A stretch of 28,912 nucleotides of DNA from an uncultured Christensenella sp. Lineage in GTDB: Bacteria; Bacillota; Clostridia; Christensenellales; UBA1750. This document shows positions 7,374-15,043 of this stretch, piece after piece. Made by a program: the position numbers and the translations under genes. The notes below the pieces were generated by a model that did no database searches, had not been told where the DNA came from, and saw only the letters and a program-made list of their open reading frames with translations. The number at the start of each line of letters is the position of its first letter. Position 1 is the first letter of the stretch. Location: positions 1 to 28,912 of the forward strand of contig CAJJNQ010000032.1 of assembly GCA_905193155.1 (NCBI GenBank), written 5' to 3'.

Positions 7374-7390
7374 ATACCCCGGAGGGGTGT
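7374..7390. promoter_or_regulatory. CsoR-type copper operator
   Basis: ATACCCC-GGA-GGGGTGT is a near-perfect inverted repeat (one T/G mismatch) of the TACCC/GGGTA type bound by copper-sensing CsoR repressors. It lies between the copA promoter and start codon, and a csoR gene with intact copper ligands ends the same operon, so negative autoregulation relieved by Cu(I) is predicted. Confidence 0.78.
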
Positions 7391-7402
7391 AAAGGAGCGC
7401 TT

Positions 7403-9952
7403 ATGACCAAGAAAAAATTCAATGTAACGGGGATGACCTGCTCCGCGTGTTCAGCGCATGTAGAGAAGGCTGTGAGCAAGGTGCCGGGTGTGCAGAGCGT
7501 CGCGGTGAGCCTGCTGACCAACACCATGCAGGTGCAGTACGATGAGGGCGCGACCAATCCGGACGCCATCATCGCCGCGGTCGTCAAGGCGGGCTACGGC
7601 GCGTCGGATACAGAGAGCGTACCGGGCAAACCGGTTCAAGCCGCCCCGGCCGCGCAGGACAATAAAAAGGAGATGAAGCACCGGCTCATCTGGTCGTTCA
7701 TCTTCATGGGGCTGCTAATGTATGTCTCTATGGGACATATGATCGGCCTGCCGCTGCCGCATTTTCTGCACGGCACACAGAATGCCGCCGCCTTTGCGCT
7801 GACGCAGTTTCTGCTGGCGCTGCCGGTGATCTATCTCAACCGCAGCTATTATATCGTCGGCTTTCGCACGCTGTTCTCCGGCGCACCCAACATGGATTCG
7901 CTGGTTGCCATCGGTTCGTCCGCGTCGATTCTCTACGGCATCTTCGCCCTGTACCGCATCGGCTGGGGCTTGGGACATGGCGATATGGCTCTGGTGGAAC
8001 AGTATTCCATGGATCTCTATTTTGAATCCGGCGTGATGATCCTGACGCTGATCACGCTGGGCAAATATCTCGAAGCCAGGGCCAAGGGCAAGACCACAGA
8101 GGCGATTGAAAAGCTGGCTGCGCTCGCGCCCAAAACCTGCCAGGTCAAGCGCGACGGTCGGGAGATTTCGATCTCGACCGACGACGTGCGCGTGGGCGAT
8201 ATTGTAGTGGTGCGCTCCGGTGAGCGCATCCCGGTGGACGGGTTCATCACTTCCGGCAGTTGCACGGTGGATGAATCCGCCATCACGGGTGAGAGCGTCC
8301 CGGTGGATAAGCAGGTGGGGGACAACGTCATTTCCGCCTCGGTCAGCACTGCGGGCTATATGGAATACGAAGCGACCCGCGTGGGCGCGGACACCACGCT
8401 TTCCCAGATCGTCCGCCTGGTCGAGGAAGCCGGTGCAACTAAAGCGCCCATCGCCAAATTGGCGGACCGCGTAGCAGCGGTATTCGTACCCTCCGTCATC
8501 ACCATCGCCGTTGTGGCGGTCGTTGTCTGGCTGCTGTGCGGCGCGACGTTTGAGTTTGCACTGACCATTGGCATTGCAGTGCTGGTGATCTCCTGCCCCT
8601 GCGCACTGGGTCTGGCCACCCCCGTGGCGATCATGGTCGGCACCGGTGTGGGCGCGAAATACGGCATCCTCGTCAAGTCCGCTGAAGCGCTGGAAATGGC
8701 GCACAAGGTCAAGACCGTCGTACTCGACAAGACCGGCACCATCACCGTCGGCCAGCCGCGCGTGACCGATATTCTGCCTGCGCAGGGCACTACGGCTCGG
8801 TCGCTGCTGCGCATCGCTGCTTCTGTGGAACGCGCATCCGAGCATCCGCTGGCCAAAGCGGTTGTGCAGCGCGCGCAGGATGATCATGTGAACCTCTCCG
8901 TGCCGGAGAATTTTGAAGCTATCGCAGGCCGCGGCATTCAGGCTGTGCTGGGCGGCAAAACCGTGCTGGCGGGCAACCGCAAGATGATGCAGGAAAAGGG
9001 CGTGGATCTTTCAGCTCAGTCAGAACAGGAAGAAAACCTCGCCGACCAGGGCAAAACGCCGCTCTACTTTGCGCAGGACGGCGCACTGCTGGGCATGATC
9101 GCCCTGGCAGACGTCGTGAAGGAAACCAGCGCCGATGCCATCCGCGAAATGCGGGAAATGGGGCTTGACGTGGTCATGCTCACGGGCGATAATGAACGTA
9201 CTGCCAATGCCATCGGCAAGCAGGTCGGCGTGACCAAGGTCATTGCAGGCGTGCTGCCGCAGGATAAGGAGCGCCATGTGGCCGAGCTTCAGCAGCAAGG
9301 GCAGCGCGTGGCCATGGTGGGCGACGGCGTCAATGACGCGCCCGCACTCACCCGTGCAGACGTGGGGCTTGCCATTGGTGCGGGTACTGATATCGCTATG
9401 GACAGCGCCGATATCGTGCTGATGCGTTCCGATCTGCGCGATATGCCCGCAACCGTTCGCCTGTCCCGCGCGGTGATCCGCAACGTCAAGGAGAACCTGT
9501 TCTGGGCCTTCGGGTATAACACCGTCGGCATCCCGATCGCGGCGGGCGTGTTCTATACGCTGCTGGGCTGGAAGCTGAGCCCCATGCTGGGCGCGGCGGC
9601 GATGAGCATGAGCTCGGTCTGCGTGGTCAGCAACGCGCTGCGGCTGAGGGGATTGAAGCTTTACAAGGGTGAGAAAAAGGGCGGATCGTCCGTCACTTCT
9701 CAAAATAAAGGGGATTACGAAAGAAAAGAGGAAAAAGAAACCATGAAAAAGATTCTGACGGTTGAAGGTATGTCCTGCATGCATTGCTCTGCGCGTGTGG
9801 AGAAGGCTCTGTCCGCTGTGGCGGGTGTGAGCAGCGCCAAGGTGGATCTGGAAAAGAAGAACGCTACGGTGGAACTCGCTGCGGACGTCGCCAACGAAAC
9901 CCTGATCGCTGCGGTTGAAGACGCCGGTTACGACGTGACCGAGGTGAAGTGA
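7403..9952 (+). CDS. copA: Cu(I)-exporting P1B-type ATPase with terminal metal-binding domains
   Basis: An 849-residue heavy-metal ATPase that exports Cu(I) across the membrane at the cost of ATP. The order is: N-terminal HMA domain with GMTCSAC (C13, C16); membrane helices from about residue 94; actuator TGES (295-298); membrane CPC (398-400) that marks Cu(I)/Ag(I) transport; phosphorylation site D442 in DKTGT; HP (481-482) in the nucleotide domain; GDGVNDAP near the end; and a second HMA domain (781-849, GMSCMHC) fused at the C terminus. The usual protein ends soon after the last helix, so the C-terminal domain is an added CopZ-like chaperone. The start at 7403 follows AAAGGAG; an upstream in-frame GTG at 7349 lies in the promoter and is rejected. 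csoR follows directly. Confidence 0.95.
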   Translation: MTKKKFNVTGMTCSACSAHVEKAVSKVPGVQSVAVSLLTNTMQVQYDEGATNPDAIIAAVVKAGYGASDTESVPGKPVQAAPAAQDNKKEMKHRLIWSFIFMGLLMYVSMGHMIGLPLPHFLHGTQNAAAFALTQFLLALPVIYLNRSYYIVGFRTLFSGAPNMDSLVAIGSSASILYGIFALYRIGWGLGHGDMALVEQYSMDLYFESGVMILTLITLGKYLEARAKGKTTEAIEKLAALAPKTCQVKRDGREISISTDDVRVGDIVVVRSGERIPVDGFITSGSCTVDESAITGESVPVDKQVGDNVISASVSTAGYMEYEATRVGADTTLSQIVRLVEEAGATKAPIAKLADRVAAVFVPSVITIAVVAVVVWLLCGATFEFALTIGIAVLVISCPCALGLATPVAIMVGTGVGAKYGILVKSAEALEMAHKVKTVVLDKTGTITVGQPRVTDILPAQGTTARSLLRIAASVERASEHPLAKAVVQRAQDDHVNLSVPENFEAIAGRGIQAVLGGKTVLAGNRKMMQEKGVDLSAQSEQEENLADQGKTPLYFAQDGALLGMIALADVVKETSADAIREMREMGLDVVMLTGDNERTANAIGKQVGVTKVIAGVLPQDKERHVAELQQQGQRVAMVGDGVNDAPALTRADVGLAIGAGTDIAMDSADIVLMRSDLRDMPATVRLSRAVIRNVKENLFWAFGYNTVGIPIAAGVFYTLLGWKLSPMLGAAAMSMSSVCVVSNALRLRGLKLYKGEKKGGSSVTSQNKGDYERKEEKETMKKILTVEGMSCMHCSARVEKALSAVAGVSSAKVDLEKKNATVELAADVANETLIAAVEDAGYDVTEVK
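9743..9952 (+). other. copZ: Internal start that could yield a free CopZ-like chaperone
   Basis: ATG at 9743 is in frame with copA and would give a 69-residue HMA copper chaperone (GMSCMHCS). AGAGGA lies about 11 bases upstream. The preceding 25 or so codons are Lys/Glu/Gly-rich and read like former intergenic DNA, as if copA and copZ were separate genes joined by loss of a stop codon. Whether free CopZ is made cannot be told from sequence. Confidence 0.5.
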
Positions 9953-9953
9953 T

Positions 9954-10217
9954 TTGCGCGCCGATAAAAAGAAGGTCGGGCGGCTGCTGCGCATTGCGCG
10001 CGGGCAGATTGACGGCATCCTCAAGATGATCGACGAGGATGAGTACTGTATGGATATCTCCAACCAGCTCATGGCAACGGAGTCCATCCTGCGCAAGGCC
10101 AACCGCGAGGTCGTCCGCGCCCACATGGCCGGATGTCTGATGGAGGCCTTGGAGGAAGGCAATGCAGATGAAAAGCTCGACGAACTGATGGCCATCATTG
10201 AAAAGATGGAGCGATAA
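9954..10217 (+). CDS. csoR: Copper-sensing transcriptional repressor CsoR
   Basis: An 87-residue all-helical DUF156/CsoR-family repressor. The Cu(I) ligands C32, H57 and C61 (in EYCMD and RAHMAGC) have the same spacing as C36-H61-C65 of Mycobacterium tuberculosis CsoR, which separates it from formaldehyde- or sulfide-sensing relatives. Apo-CsoR should bind the palindrome at 7374-7390 and let go when copper binds. The start is TTG at 9954, seven bases after GAGGTG and two bases after the copA stop, so it is tightly coupled to copA. A terminator follows at 10225. Confidence 0.94.
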   Translation: MRADKKKVGRLLRIARGQIDGILKMIDEDEYCMDISNQLMATESILRKANREVVRAHMAGCLMEALEEGNADEKLDELMAIIEKMER

Positions 10218-10224
10218 ATCCAAT

Positions 10225-10255
10225 AAAACGGCAGAGCCTGTGCCCTGTCGTTTTT
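10225..10255 (+). terminator. Terminator of the copper operon
   Basis: AAAACGGCAG (10225-10234) pairs with CTGTCGTTTT (10245-10254) with one G-T wobble and merges into a run of five Ts (10251-10255), eight bases after the csoR stop. Confidence 0.85.
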
Positions 10256-10279
10256 CGCATGGAACGAGGAGGGGGAGAC

Positions 10280-10813
10280 ATGGAAAAGCTGAATGTGCCC
10301 TGCGTTGTGCAGGAGATCGAAACGCCGCTGGGCATTGTTCGCGTGACCGACAGGACGGGTAAGATCATCCCGATGCACGTCTGTCGCAATGGTGTGGACA
10401 TTGACTATCCGATTCCCGAAACGGAAGAGAACCTTCAGGAAGTTCCCGTGCCGGAAAACCACTATTGGCTGATGCTCGACGAAAACGACCTTGAAGAAGG
10501 AGAACTGTATCAAATTGCGTTGGAGACGGACAAGGTCCGCTGCTACGAGCACTATGAGCCCGAATGCGGCGGCATGGCGCTGCTGGCCTGTCAGCAGGAT
10601 TGCGTTCTCGGCCTGGGCGTAGACGATCCCAGCCTTTACGGGCGGCTTTCTGTTCCGTGGGCGGCGCGGCGTATTCCCCAGCGCATGGGCTTTGTCTTTT
10701 CTGTTCTAGATCAGCTCGACGAAAAGATCATGTTCCAGCTCACCTGGCTGAAATGCAGCGAAGAATTCCCAGCGCGTGAATACGAAGAAGCCGTCGCCTA
10801 TTGGACGCTTTAG
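10280..10813 (+). CDS. Protein of unknown function
   Basis: A 177-residue acidic soluble protein that I do not recognise. It has no membrane segment or signal peptide. Six or so cysteines are scattered rather than in a tight metal motif (for example ECGG and CQQDC around residues 97-107). The N-terminal third is beta-rich (VVQEIETPLGIVRVTDRTGKI). The start at 10280 follows GAGGAGGGGG; an in-frame ATG at 10259 overlaps the copper terminator region and is less likely. No promoter is obvious after that terminator. A decayed acetyltransferase begins ten bases after its stop with its own AGGAG, so the two once probably formed an operon. Confidence 0.8.
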   Translation: MEKLNVPCVVQEIETPLGIVRVTDRTGKIIPMHVCRNGVDIDYPIPETEENLQEVPVPENHYWLMLDENDLEEGELYQIALETDKVRCYEHYEPECGGMALLACQQDCVLGLGVDDPSLYGRLSVPWAARRIPQRMGFVFSVLDQLDEKIMFQLTWLKCSEEFPAREYEEAVAYWTL

Positions 10814-10822
10814 GAGAAGAGC

Positions 10823-11379
10823 ATGCCGGAGCTATTTGACGAGTTTCCCTGACTGAAGGATGATTTTCGGATGATTTGTGCCATGCGGGAAGAAGATGTG
10901 GACAACCCTTCCACCCTTACAAGCAATGAGAACGTCTAACGCTATATCCCGCCTTTTCTTTATAAGAAGAGCCGCGGAAACTTGCTGGCGGCAATTCGCA
11001 ACCTTTCCGTGTGAGATTTTGAAAAAAGAAACAGCTTATCGCAGGAGTCTATCTTCAAAATGATCCGGAAAAGCTGGTTGGCCTTGCGGAAGTCTTTGAT
11101 GTAAAGAAGCGTCTGCCCCAAGCGACCATTGGCTATTGCATCCGAGAGGAATACTGGCATTGCGGCATTGCCATGCATATTGTTGCCTTGCTGAAAAGCC
11201 ATCTGCTGGAGACCTGCGGCATGGATCAATTGGTTGCCTTCGTGATGCCGGAGAATGTCTGGTCAGGACGTGTACTGCTGCGGAACGACTTTGTAAAAGA
11301 ACAACGGACGGAAGAAAGGCACAACTGGGGCGGGCGCGAAACCGTCACGGTAGAAGTATATACCTGCAAAAGAGTATGA
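10823..11379 (+). pseudogene. Decayed GNAT acetyltransferase
   Basis: From ATG 10823 (preceded by AGGAGAAGAG) the frame reads MPELFDEFP, then meets stops at codon 10 and again after TSNENV and RNLSV. Homology then continues in another frame after about 11040 (VYLQNDPEKLVGLAEVFDV, then ATIGYCIREEYWHCGIAMHIV, then LLRNDFVKEQR) to TGA 11377-11379. The order of motifs, especially the acetyl-CoA-site region IGYCIREEYWHCGIA, fits a RimJ/RimL-like GNAT. At least three nonsense changes and one frameshift make a functional product unlikely. Confidence 0.8.
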
Positions 11380-11382
11380 AAT

Positions 11383-11424
11383 AACGCCCACAGTCATCAA
11401 ATACCCGATGATTGTGGGCGTTTT
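11383..11424. terminator. Bidirectional terminator
   Basis: AACGCCCACA (11383-11392) pairs with TGTGGGCGTT (11413-11422), extended inward by TCAT/ATGA after one mismatch, with TTTT on the plus side (11421-11424). It lies between the decayed acetyltransferase and the end of the minus-strand flavoprotein gene. Confidence 0.87.
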
Positions 11425-11434
11425 ATCTGCTGCA

Positions 11435-12052
11435 TCAGTGATGGAAGCTTGTGGCGATAAAAGGTTCTTTTTCAGGCAGGCCGTATTTTTCCTTGCCCAG
11501 CGCGATGCTCTTCATCAGGAAAGCCATGTTGCGGCCGAGCGTGCGCATGGTCTGCAAGCCTTCCTTGTCCTCCAGCACTTCTTCCGGCGTGCAGCCGTAG
11601 ACCATGTTCCAATATTGGCTGCTGGCCATAGGCATTCCGGAGATGGAGAAGTACTTGTTCAGCACGTCAAAGGTCGAGGAGTTGCCACCACGGCGGCAGG
11701 TGACGACCGATGCCCCCACCTTCATGGTTTTATCGAATCTTGTGCTGTAGAACAGGCGATCCATAAAGGAGATGGCGCCACCGGCAGGGGAGGCATAGTA
11801 AACCGGCGCGCCGATGACCAGCGCATCCGCCTGCGCAAACTTTTCAGCCGCGATGTTAACCGCATCGTCAAAGACGCATTTGCCTGTTTCACGGCATTTG
11901 CCGCAGGCGATGCAGCCGCGGATATCCTGATGCCCAACATGAAGGATTTCGGCCTCAATGCCTTCTGCTTCCAGCGTTTTGGCAAGTTCTGAAAGAGCGA
12001 TGTAGGTGCAGCCCTTTGCGTGCGGGCTGCCGTTGATGAGCAATGCTTTCAT
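11435..12052 (-). CDS. Iron-sulfur-type flavoprotein / NAD(P)H-dependent FMN reductase
   Basis: A 205-residue flavodoxin-fold protein. The FMN phosphate loop is NGSPHAKGCT (residues 7-16); APVYYASPAG near residue 80 follows the second FMN-binding strand. CIACGKCRETGKC (C-x2-C-x2-C-x5-C, from about residue 47) resembles the compact cysteine motif of archaeal and clostridial iron-sulfur flavoproteins, which bind a 4Fe-4S cluster and FMN and reduce O2, H2O2 or quinone-like compounds. It begins 15 bases after the stop of the upstream esterase, with AAGGA overlapping that stop, so it is the last gene of a three-gene minus-strand operon. The natural electron donor and substrate are unknown. Confidence 0.88.
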   Translation of the reverse strand: MKALLINGSPHAKGCTYIALSELAKTLEAEGIEAEILHVGHQDIRGCIACGKCRETGKCVFDDAVNIAAEKFAQADALVIGAPVYYASPAGGAISFMDRLFYSTRFDKTMKVGASVVTCRRGGNSSTFDVLNKYFSISGMPMASSQYWNMVYGCTPEEVLEDKEGLQTMRTLGRNMAFLMKSIALGKEKYGLPEKEPFIATSFHH

Positions 12053-12067
12053 GATCTTTTTATTTCC

Positions 12068-12880
12068 TTAATTGCGAATGTCCTCGACAGGCTTGAGGGC
12101 GATGAACTTCAGGAAATCCTGAATGTGCTCGTCCCAATATTCCCAGGTGTGCGCGCCGGGATGCTCTTCAAAGTGATAGTCAAACGGGTTGCCGGGAATC
12201 GCCTCGAACAACTCTTTTGTTGCCAGCGCGGATTCCATCGCAAAATCGCTGCTGCCGACGGAGTGGAAAATTCGCGGACAAGGGAGCTTTCCATCCAGAA
12301 TACGCTTGACCGAACCCTCGATGTCCTCCGGGGTACCAGTCAGATCTGCGTCTACAGCGCCATAGAGCATGATTTGGCGTTCTTCGTAGCCCGGACGACT
12401 CTTAAAGAAGTTGCCGTGCATCACCGCGCCTGCGGAGAAACAGCCGATTGCTGCGTAGTTTTCGGGATTGGCCAGACCAATCTTCATGCAGCCGTGCCCA
12501 CCCATCGAAAGACCGGCGATGAAGTTGTCTTCGCGCTTCTCGGAAAGCGGGAACATCGAGCGCATGATTTCCGGCAGCTCCTTGGCGATGTAGGTGTAGT
12601 ATTTTCCGCCATGCGCCATGTCAGCATAAGAGGAAAGGCTCACCGCGGGCATTACCACCGCAAGCCCCAGCGGCGCGGCGTAGCGCTCGATGGAGGTTCT
12701 GCGCTGCCAGATGGTCTGGTCGTCGCTCGCACCGTGCAGCAGCCACAGCACCGGGTGCTTATCGCCGCGCGCGGCCGCCGCCATGCCGATCTGGCGGGTA
12801 GCGCGCTGGGGCAGGATCACGTCGCAGGAAGCGCACATGCCCAGCGCCTCGGAAAAGAAGTTCACATGAATGAGTGCCAT
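12068..12880 (-). CDS. Esterase, alpha/beta hydrolase (PF00756 type), copy 2
   Basis: A 270-residue alpha/beta hydrolase of the esterase-D/tributyrin-esterase group, predicted to cleave short-chain or acetyl esters. The nucleophile is S125 in GLSMGG. The oxyanion region is LWLLHGASDD (46-54) and the catalytic His is likely in GAHTWEYWDEHI near the C terminus. No signal peptide is seen, so it is probably cytoplasmic. The start follows AAGGGGG. It lies 18 bases downstream of a close paralogue with matching blocks TIWQRRTSIERYA, KELP and GLSMGG, which indicates tandem duplication. The active-site surroundings differ (ASDD versus MSDD, GGHG versus GGYG), so specificity may have shifted. Confidence 0.9.
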   Translation of the reverse strand: MALIHVNFFSEALGMCASCDVILPQRATRQIGMAAAARGDKHPVLWLLHGASDDQTIWQRRTSIERYAAPLGLAVVMPAVSLSSYADMAHGGKYYTYIAKELPEIMRSMFPLSEKREDNFIAGLSMGGHGCMKIGLANPENYAAIGCFSAGAVMHGNFFKSRPGYEERQIMLYGAVDADLTGTPEDIEGSVKRILDGKLPCPRIFHSVGSSDFAMESALATKELFEAIPGNPFDYHFEEHPGAHTWEYWDEHIQDFLKFIALKPVEDIRN

Positions 12881-12898
12881 GATCGTATACCCCCTTTT

Positions 12899-13690
12899 TT
12901 ATTTCTTGATGGGCAGCCAGGCCAGCACGGTCTGGATCTTTTCATCCCAATATTTCCACTGGTGGTCGCCGGGGCTCTCTTCGTAGGTCAGATCATAGCC
13001 CAGCTTGTTCAGGTGGTCGCGCATCCGCACATTCTGACCGTAGAGGAAGTCCTCCGTGCCGCACCACATATAGACCTTCGGCTTGTCCTTGCCGGATGCT
13101 GCCAGGCGCTCTGCCACAGCAAACAGATCGTTGTCGCTGCCCTTGATCTGATCGTGCGGCCCGAAAATATCGAACCACAGCGTCCCGTTTTTGCCCTCGC
13201 TGTCTGCGTCCTTGGCGCAGTCGATAGCATCCACGCCGCCGGAGAGCGATGCAACCGCCCCGAAGGTATCGGGCGCGAGCAGACCGCACTTGAGTGCGCC
13301 GTAGCCGCCCATCGAAAGCCCTGCTGCAAAGGTATCTTCCCGCTTGTCGGACATATAGGGGAAGAAACTACGGCAGATGGCGGGCAGCTCTTTGGAGATA
13401 TATGTCCACCACTTGTAGCCAATGTGCATATCGGTATACCAGCCCAGCTGCGTCGTGGGCATGACCACCGCGATGCCGTAATCCGAGGCGTAGCGCTCGA
13501 TAGAGGTTCTGCGCTGCCAGATGGTGTGGTCGTCGCTCATGCCGTGTAGCAGATACAGCACGGGGTATTTGCCTTCTCCGCGAACGCCCTCCATGCCGAT
13601 CTGGCCGTGGGTCTGTTCGGGCAGAATCACGTCCATCTGCTGGCACATCCCCAGCACATCGGAGAAAAAGTCTACGTGCAAAAGTGCCAT
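12899..13690 (-). CDS. Esterase, alpha/beta hydrolase (PF00756 type), copy 1
   Basis: A 263-residue paralogue of the neighbouring esterase. The nucleophile is S126 in GLSMGGYG, the oxyanion loop is LYLLHGMSDD, and the likely catalytic His is in GDHQWKYWDEKI. It is the first gene of the esterase-esterase-flavoprotein operon. The start follows a strong AGGAGG, and a good promoter lies 40-68 bases upstream. Relatives include acetyl-xylan or acetylated-oligosaccharide esterases and tributyrin esterases. With an alpha-xylosidase about 6 kb away, a role in de-esterifying plant-derived compounds is possible but is inference only. Confidence 0.9.
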   Translation of the reverse strand: MALLHVDFFSDVLGMCQQMDVILPEQTHGQIGMEGVRGEGKYPVLYLLHGMSDDHTIWQRRTSIERYASDYGIAVVMPTTQLGWYTDMHIGYKWWTYISKELPAICRSFFPYMSDKREDTFAAGLSMGGYGALKCGLLAPDTFGAVASLSGGVDAIDCAKDADSEGKNGTLWFDIFGPHDQIKGSDNDLFAVAERLAASGKDKPKVYMWCGTEDFLYGQNVRMRDHLNKLGYDLTYEESPGDHQWKYWDEKIQTVLAWLPIKK

Positions 13691-13729
13691 GATTCGTTTC
13701 CTCCTATATATTTATATTTGTTGGTGTTT

Positions 13730-13758
13730 AGTATAACACGAAGAATAAGGTTTGTAAA
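13730..13758 (-). promoter_or_regulatory. Promoter of the esterase operon
   Basis: On the minus strand, TTTACA (13758-13753), a 17-base spacer and TATACT (13735-13730). It lies just past the murG hairpin. Confidence 0.82.
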
Positions 13759-13766
13759 GAAATAGG

Positions 13767-13802
13767 AATGCGAAAGCACCGGGATTTGGCCGCTTTCGCA
13801 TT
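13767..13802 (-). terminator. Hairpin after murG
   Basis: An 11-bp perfect stem (AATGCGAAAGC, 13767-13777, with GCTTTCGCATT, 13792-13802) begins 12 bases past the murG stop. The minus-strand tail (CCTATTTCTTT) is only moderately U-rich, so termination may be incomplete, with some read-through into the esterase operon. Confidence 0.72.
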
Positions 13803-13813
13803 TGAAGGAAGAG

Positions 13814-14875
13814 CTACTTTTTTGCATTTTCTTCGATGATTGCAAGCACTTTTTCAAGTCCGTTGCCGGAGGGCTCCGTTTCCATACGTGCGCGCATCTG
13901 TTCCGCGTTTGCAGCGAGCTTGCGCACATCCTCTGCCAGCACATCCGGCGTCAGCTCCGCCTGGTCGCGCACCATCGAAAGCCCGCGTTTCTCGAAAGAT
14001 GCTGCATTTTCGATCTGATCGCCGCGGCTTGCCCCCTTGGGATATGGGATGAGCAGATTCGGCTTTTTCAGCGCTAGAATTTCGCACAGCGTGTTGCTGC
14101 CTGCACGGGAAATGAGCAGATCGGCGCAGGCAAAGGCGTCGCTCATGCCATCAGTGAGATATTCCACCTGACGATAGCCGCTGTATTTGTCGCAGGCCGG
14201 GTCGAGATTGCCCTTGCCGCACAGGTGCAGTACGTCAAAATCCGGCAGCAGCCGAGGCAGCGCGGTGCGTACGGCCTCGTTGACCGCCTGTGCGCCGGAA
14301 CTTCCGCCCGTAACCATCAGAACAGGCTTTTTGCCGTCGAAGTGAAAGCGCGCAAGACCGCCTTCCTTTGTACCGGTGAACAGCTCGTCCCGCAGCGGCG
14401 TGCCGGTATAAATGCCATGCTTGACTGCATTTGCCGTCTCGGGGAAGGTGGTGCAGACCGCTTTGGCGAACGGCGCGCAGAGCTTGTTGGCCAAGCCCGG
14501 CGTTAAATCCGATTCATGCAGCACAACGGGTACGCCGTTGAGCTTTGCACCGTAAACCACCGGGACCGATACAAATCCGCCCTTGGAAAATACCACATTG
14601 GGCTTGAGCTTGCGCATGATTCCCGCCGCCTGGCCGATGCCGCGCAGCACGCGGAACGGGTCGGAAAGGTTCTTAAAGTCGATGTATCGGCGCAGCTTGC
14701 CCACCGAAACCACATGATAGGGAATGCCTAAAGGCTCGATCAGGCTGCGCTCCATGCCGGACGCGGAGCCGATATAATGAATGTCCCAACCCGCTTTTTG
14801 CAAATGCGGAATGAGCGCCAGATTCGCCGTGACGTGTCCGGCTGTGCCGCCGCCGGTCAATACGATTCTCTTCAA
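13814..14875 (-). CDS. murG: UDP-GlcNAc:lipid I N-acetylglucosaminyltransferase MurG
   Basis: A 353-residue GT28 enzyme that adds GlcNAc to lipid I to form lipid II on the inner face of the membrane, the last cytoplasmic step of peptidoglycan precursor synthesis. The N-terminal glycine loop is TGGGTAGHV. Further motifs are KGGFVSVP, LHESDLTPG, VTGGSSGAQAVN, and the UDP-sugar-binding region ISRAGSNTLCEILALKKPNLLIPYP. The start is placed at TTG 14875, eight bases after AAGGGGG, giving MKRIVLTGGG as in other MurG proteins. An in-frame ATG at 14902 lies before that ribosome-binding site and adds nine unrelated residues. Unusually for murG it stands alone, with no division or wall cluster beside it. 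Confidence 0.94.
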   Translation of the reverse strand: MKRIVLTGGGTAGHVTANLALIPHLQKAGWDIHYIGSASGMERSLIEPLGIPYHVVSVGKLRRYIDFKNLSDPFRVLRGIGQAAGIMRKLKPNVVFSKGGFVSVPVVYGAKLNGVPVVLHESDLTPGLANKLCAPFAKAVCTTFPETANAVKHGIYTGTPLRDELFTGTKEGGLARFHFDGKKPVLMVTGGSSGAQAVNEAVRTALPRLLPDFDVLHLCGKGNLDPACDKYSGYRQVEYLTDGMSDAFACADLLISRAGSNTLCEILALKKPNLLIPYPKGASRGDQIENAASFEKRGLSMVRDQAELTPDVLAEDVRKLAANAEQMRARMETEPSGNGLEKVLAIIEENAKK

Positions 14876-14911
14876 AAGGAATTCCCCCTTGCCTGCATAC
14901 ATTACGCATCC

Positions 14912-14940
14912 AGTTTAGCCCCCGTGGGGGAGAATGTAAA
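14912..14940 (-). promoter_or_regulatory. Promoter of murG
   Basis: On the minus strand, TTTACA (14940-14935), a 17-base spacer and TAAACT (14917-14912). It is divergent from, and about 40 bases away from, the Nudix promoter. Confidence 0.75.
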
Positions 14941-14980
14941 GCAAAAAGTTGGAACGGCTTTTGTCGAAACGCCGTATGTT

Positions 14981-15009
14981 TTGACAGGCGGTCTTGCGAA
15001 GAGTACAAT
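14981..15009 (+). promoter_or_regulatory. Promoter of the Nudix operon
   Basis: TTGACA (14981-14986), a 17-base spacer and TACAAT (15004-15009), 35 bases before the start codon. It is identical in both boxes to the promoter at 758-786. Confidence 0.9.
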
Positions 15010-15043
15010 ATTTTTGATAAACCGTGAAGGAGGATTTTCCGCA

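Noticed and set aside
7349..7402. Upstream GTG start for copA
   Set aside because: It lies inside the promoter and operator; ATG 7403 has the proper ribosome-binding site and HMA start.
9020..10552. 510-codon minus-strand open frame
   Set aside because: Antisense to copA, csoR and the 10280 gene, crossing the copper terminator.
12020..13549. 509-codon plus-strand open frame
   Set aside because: Antisense to the two esterases; its sequence has repeated blocks only because the esterases are duplicated.
14777..15043. Upstream extension of the Nudix gene
   Set aside because: The extension is antisense to murG and lies before the mapped-looking promoter; ATG 15044 follows GAAGGAGG.
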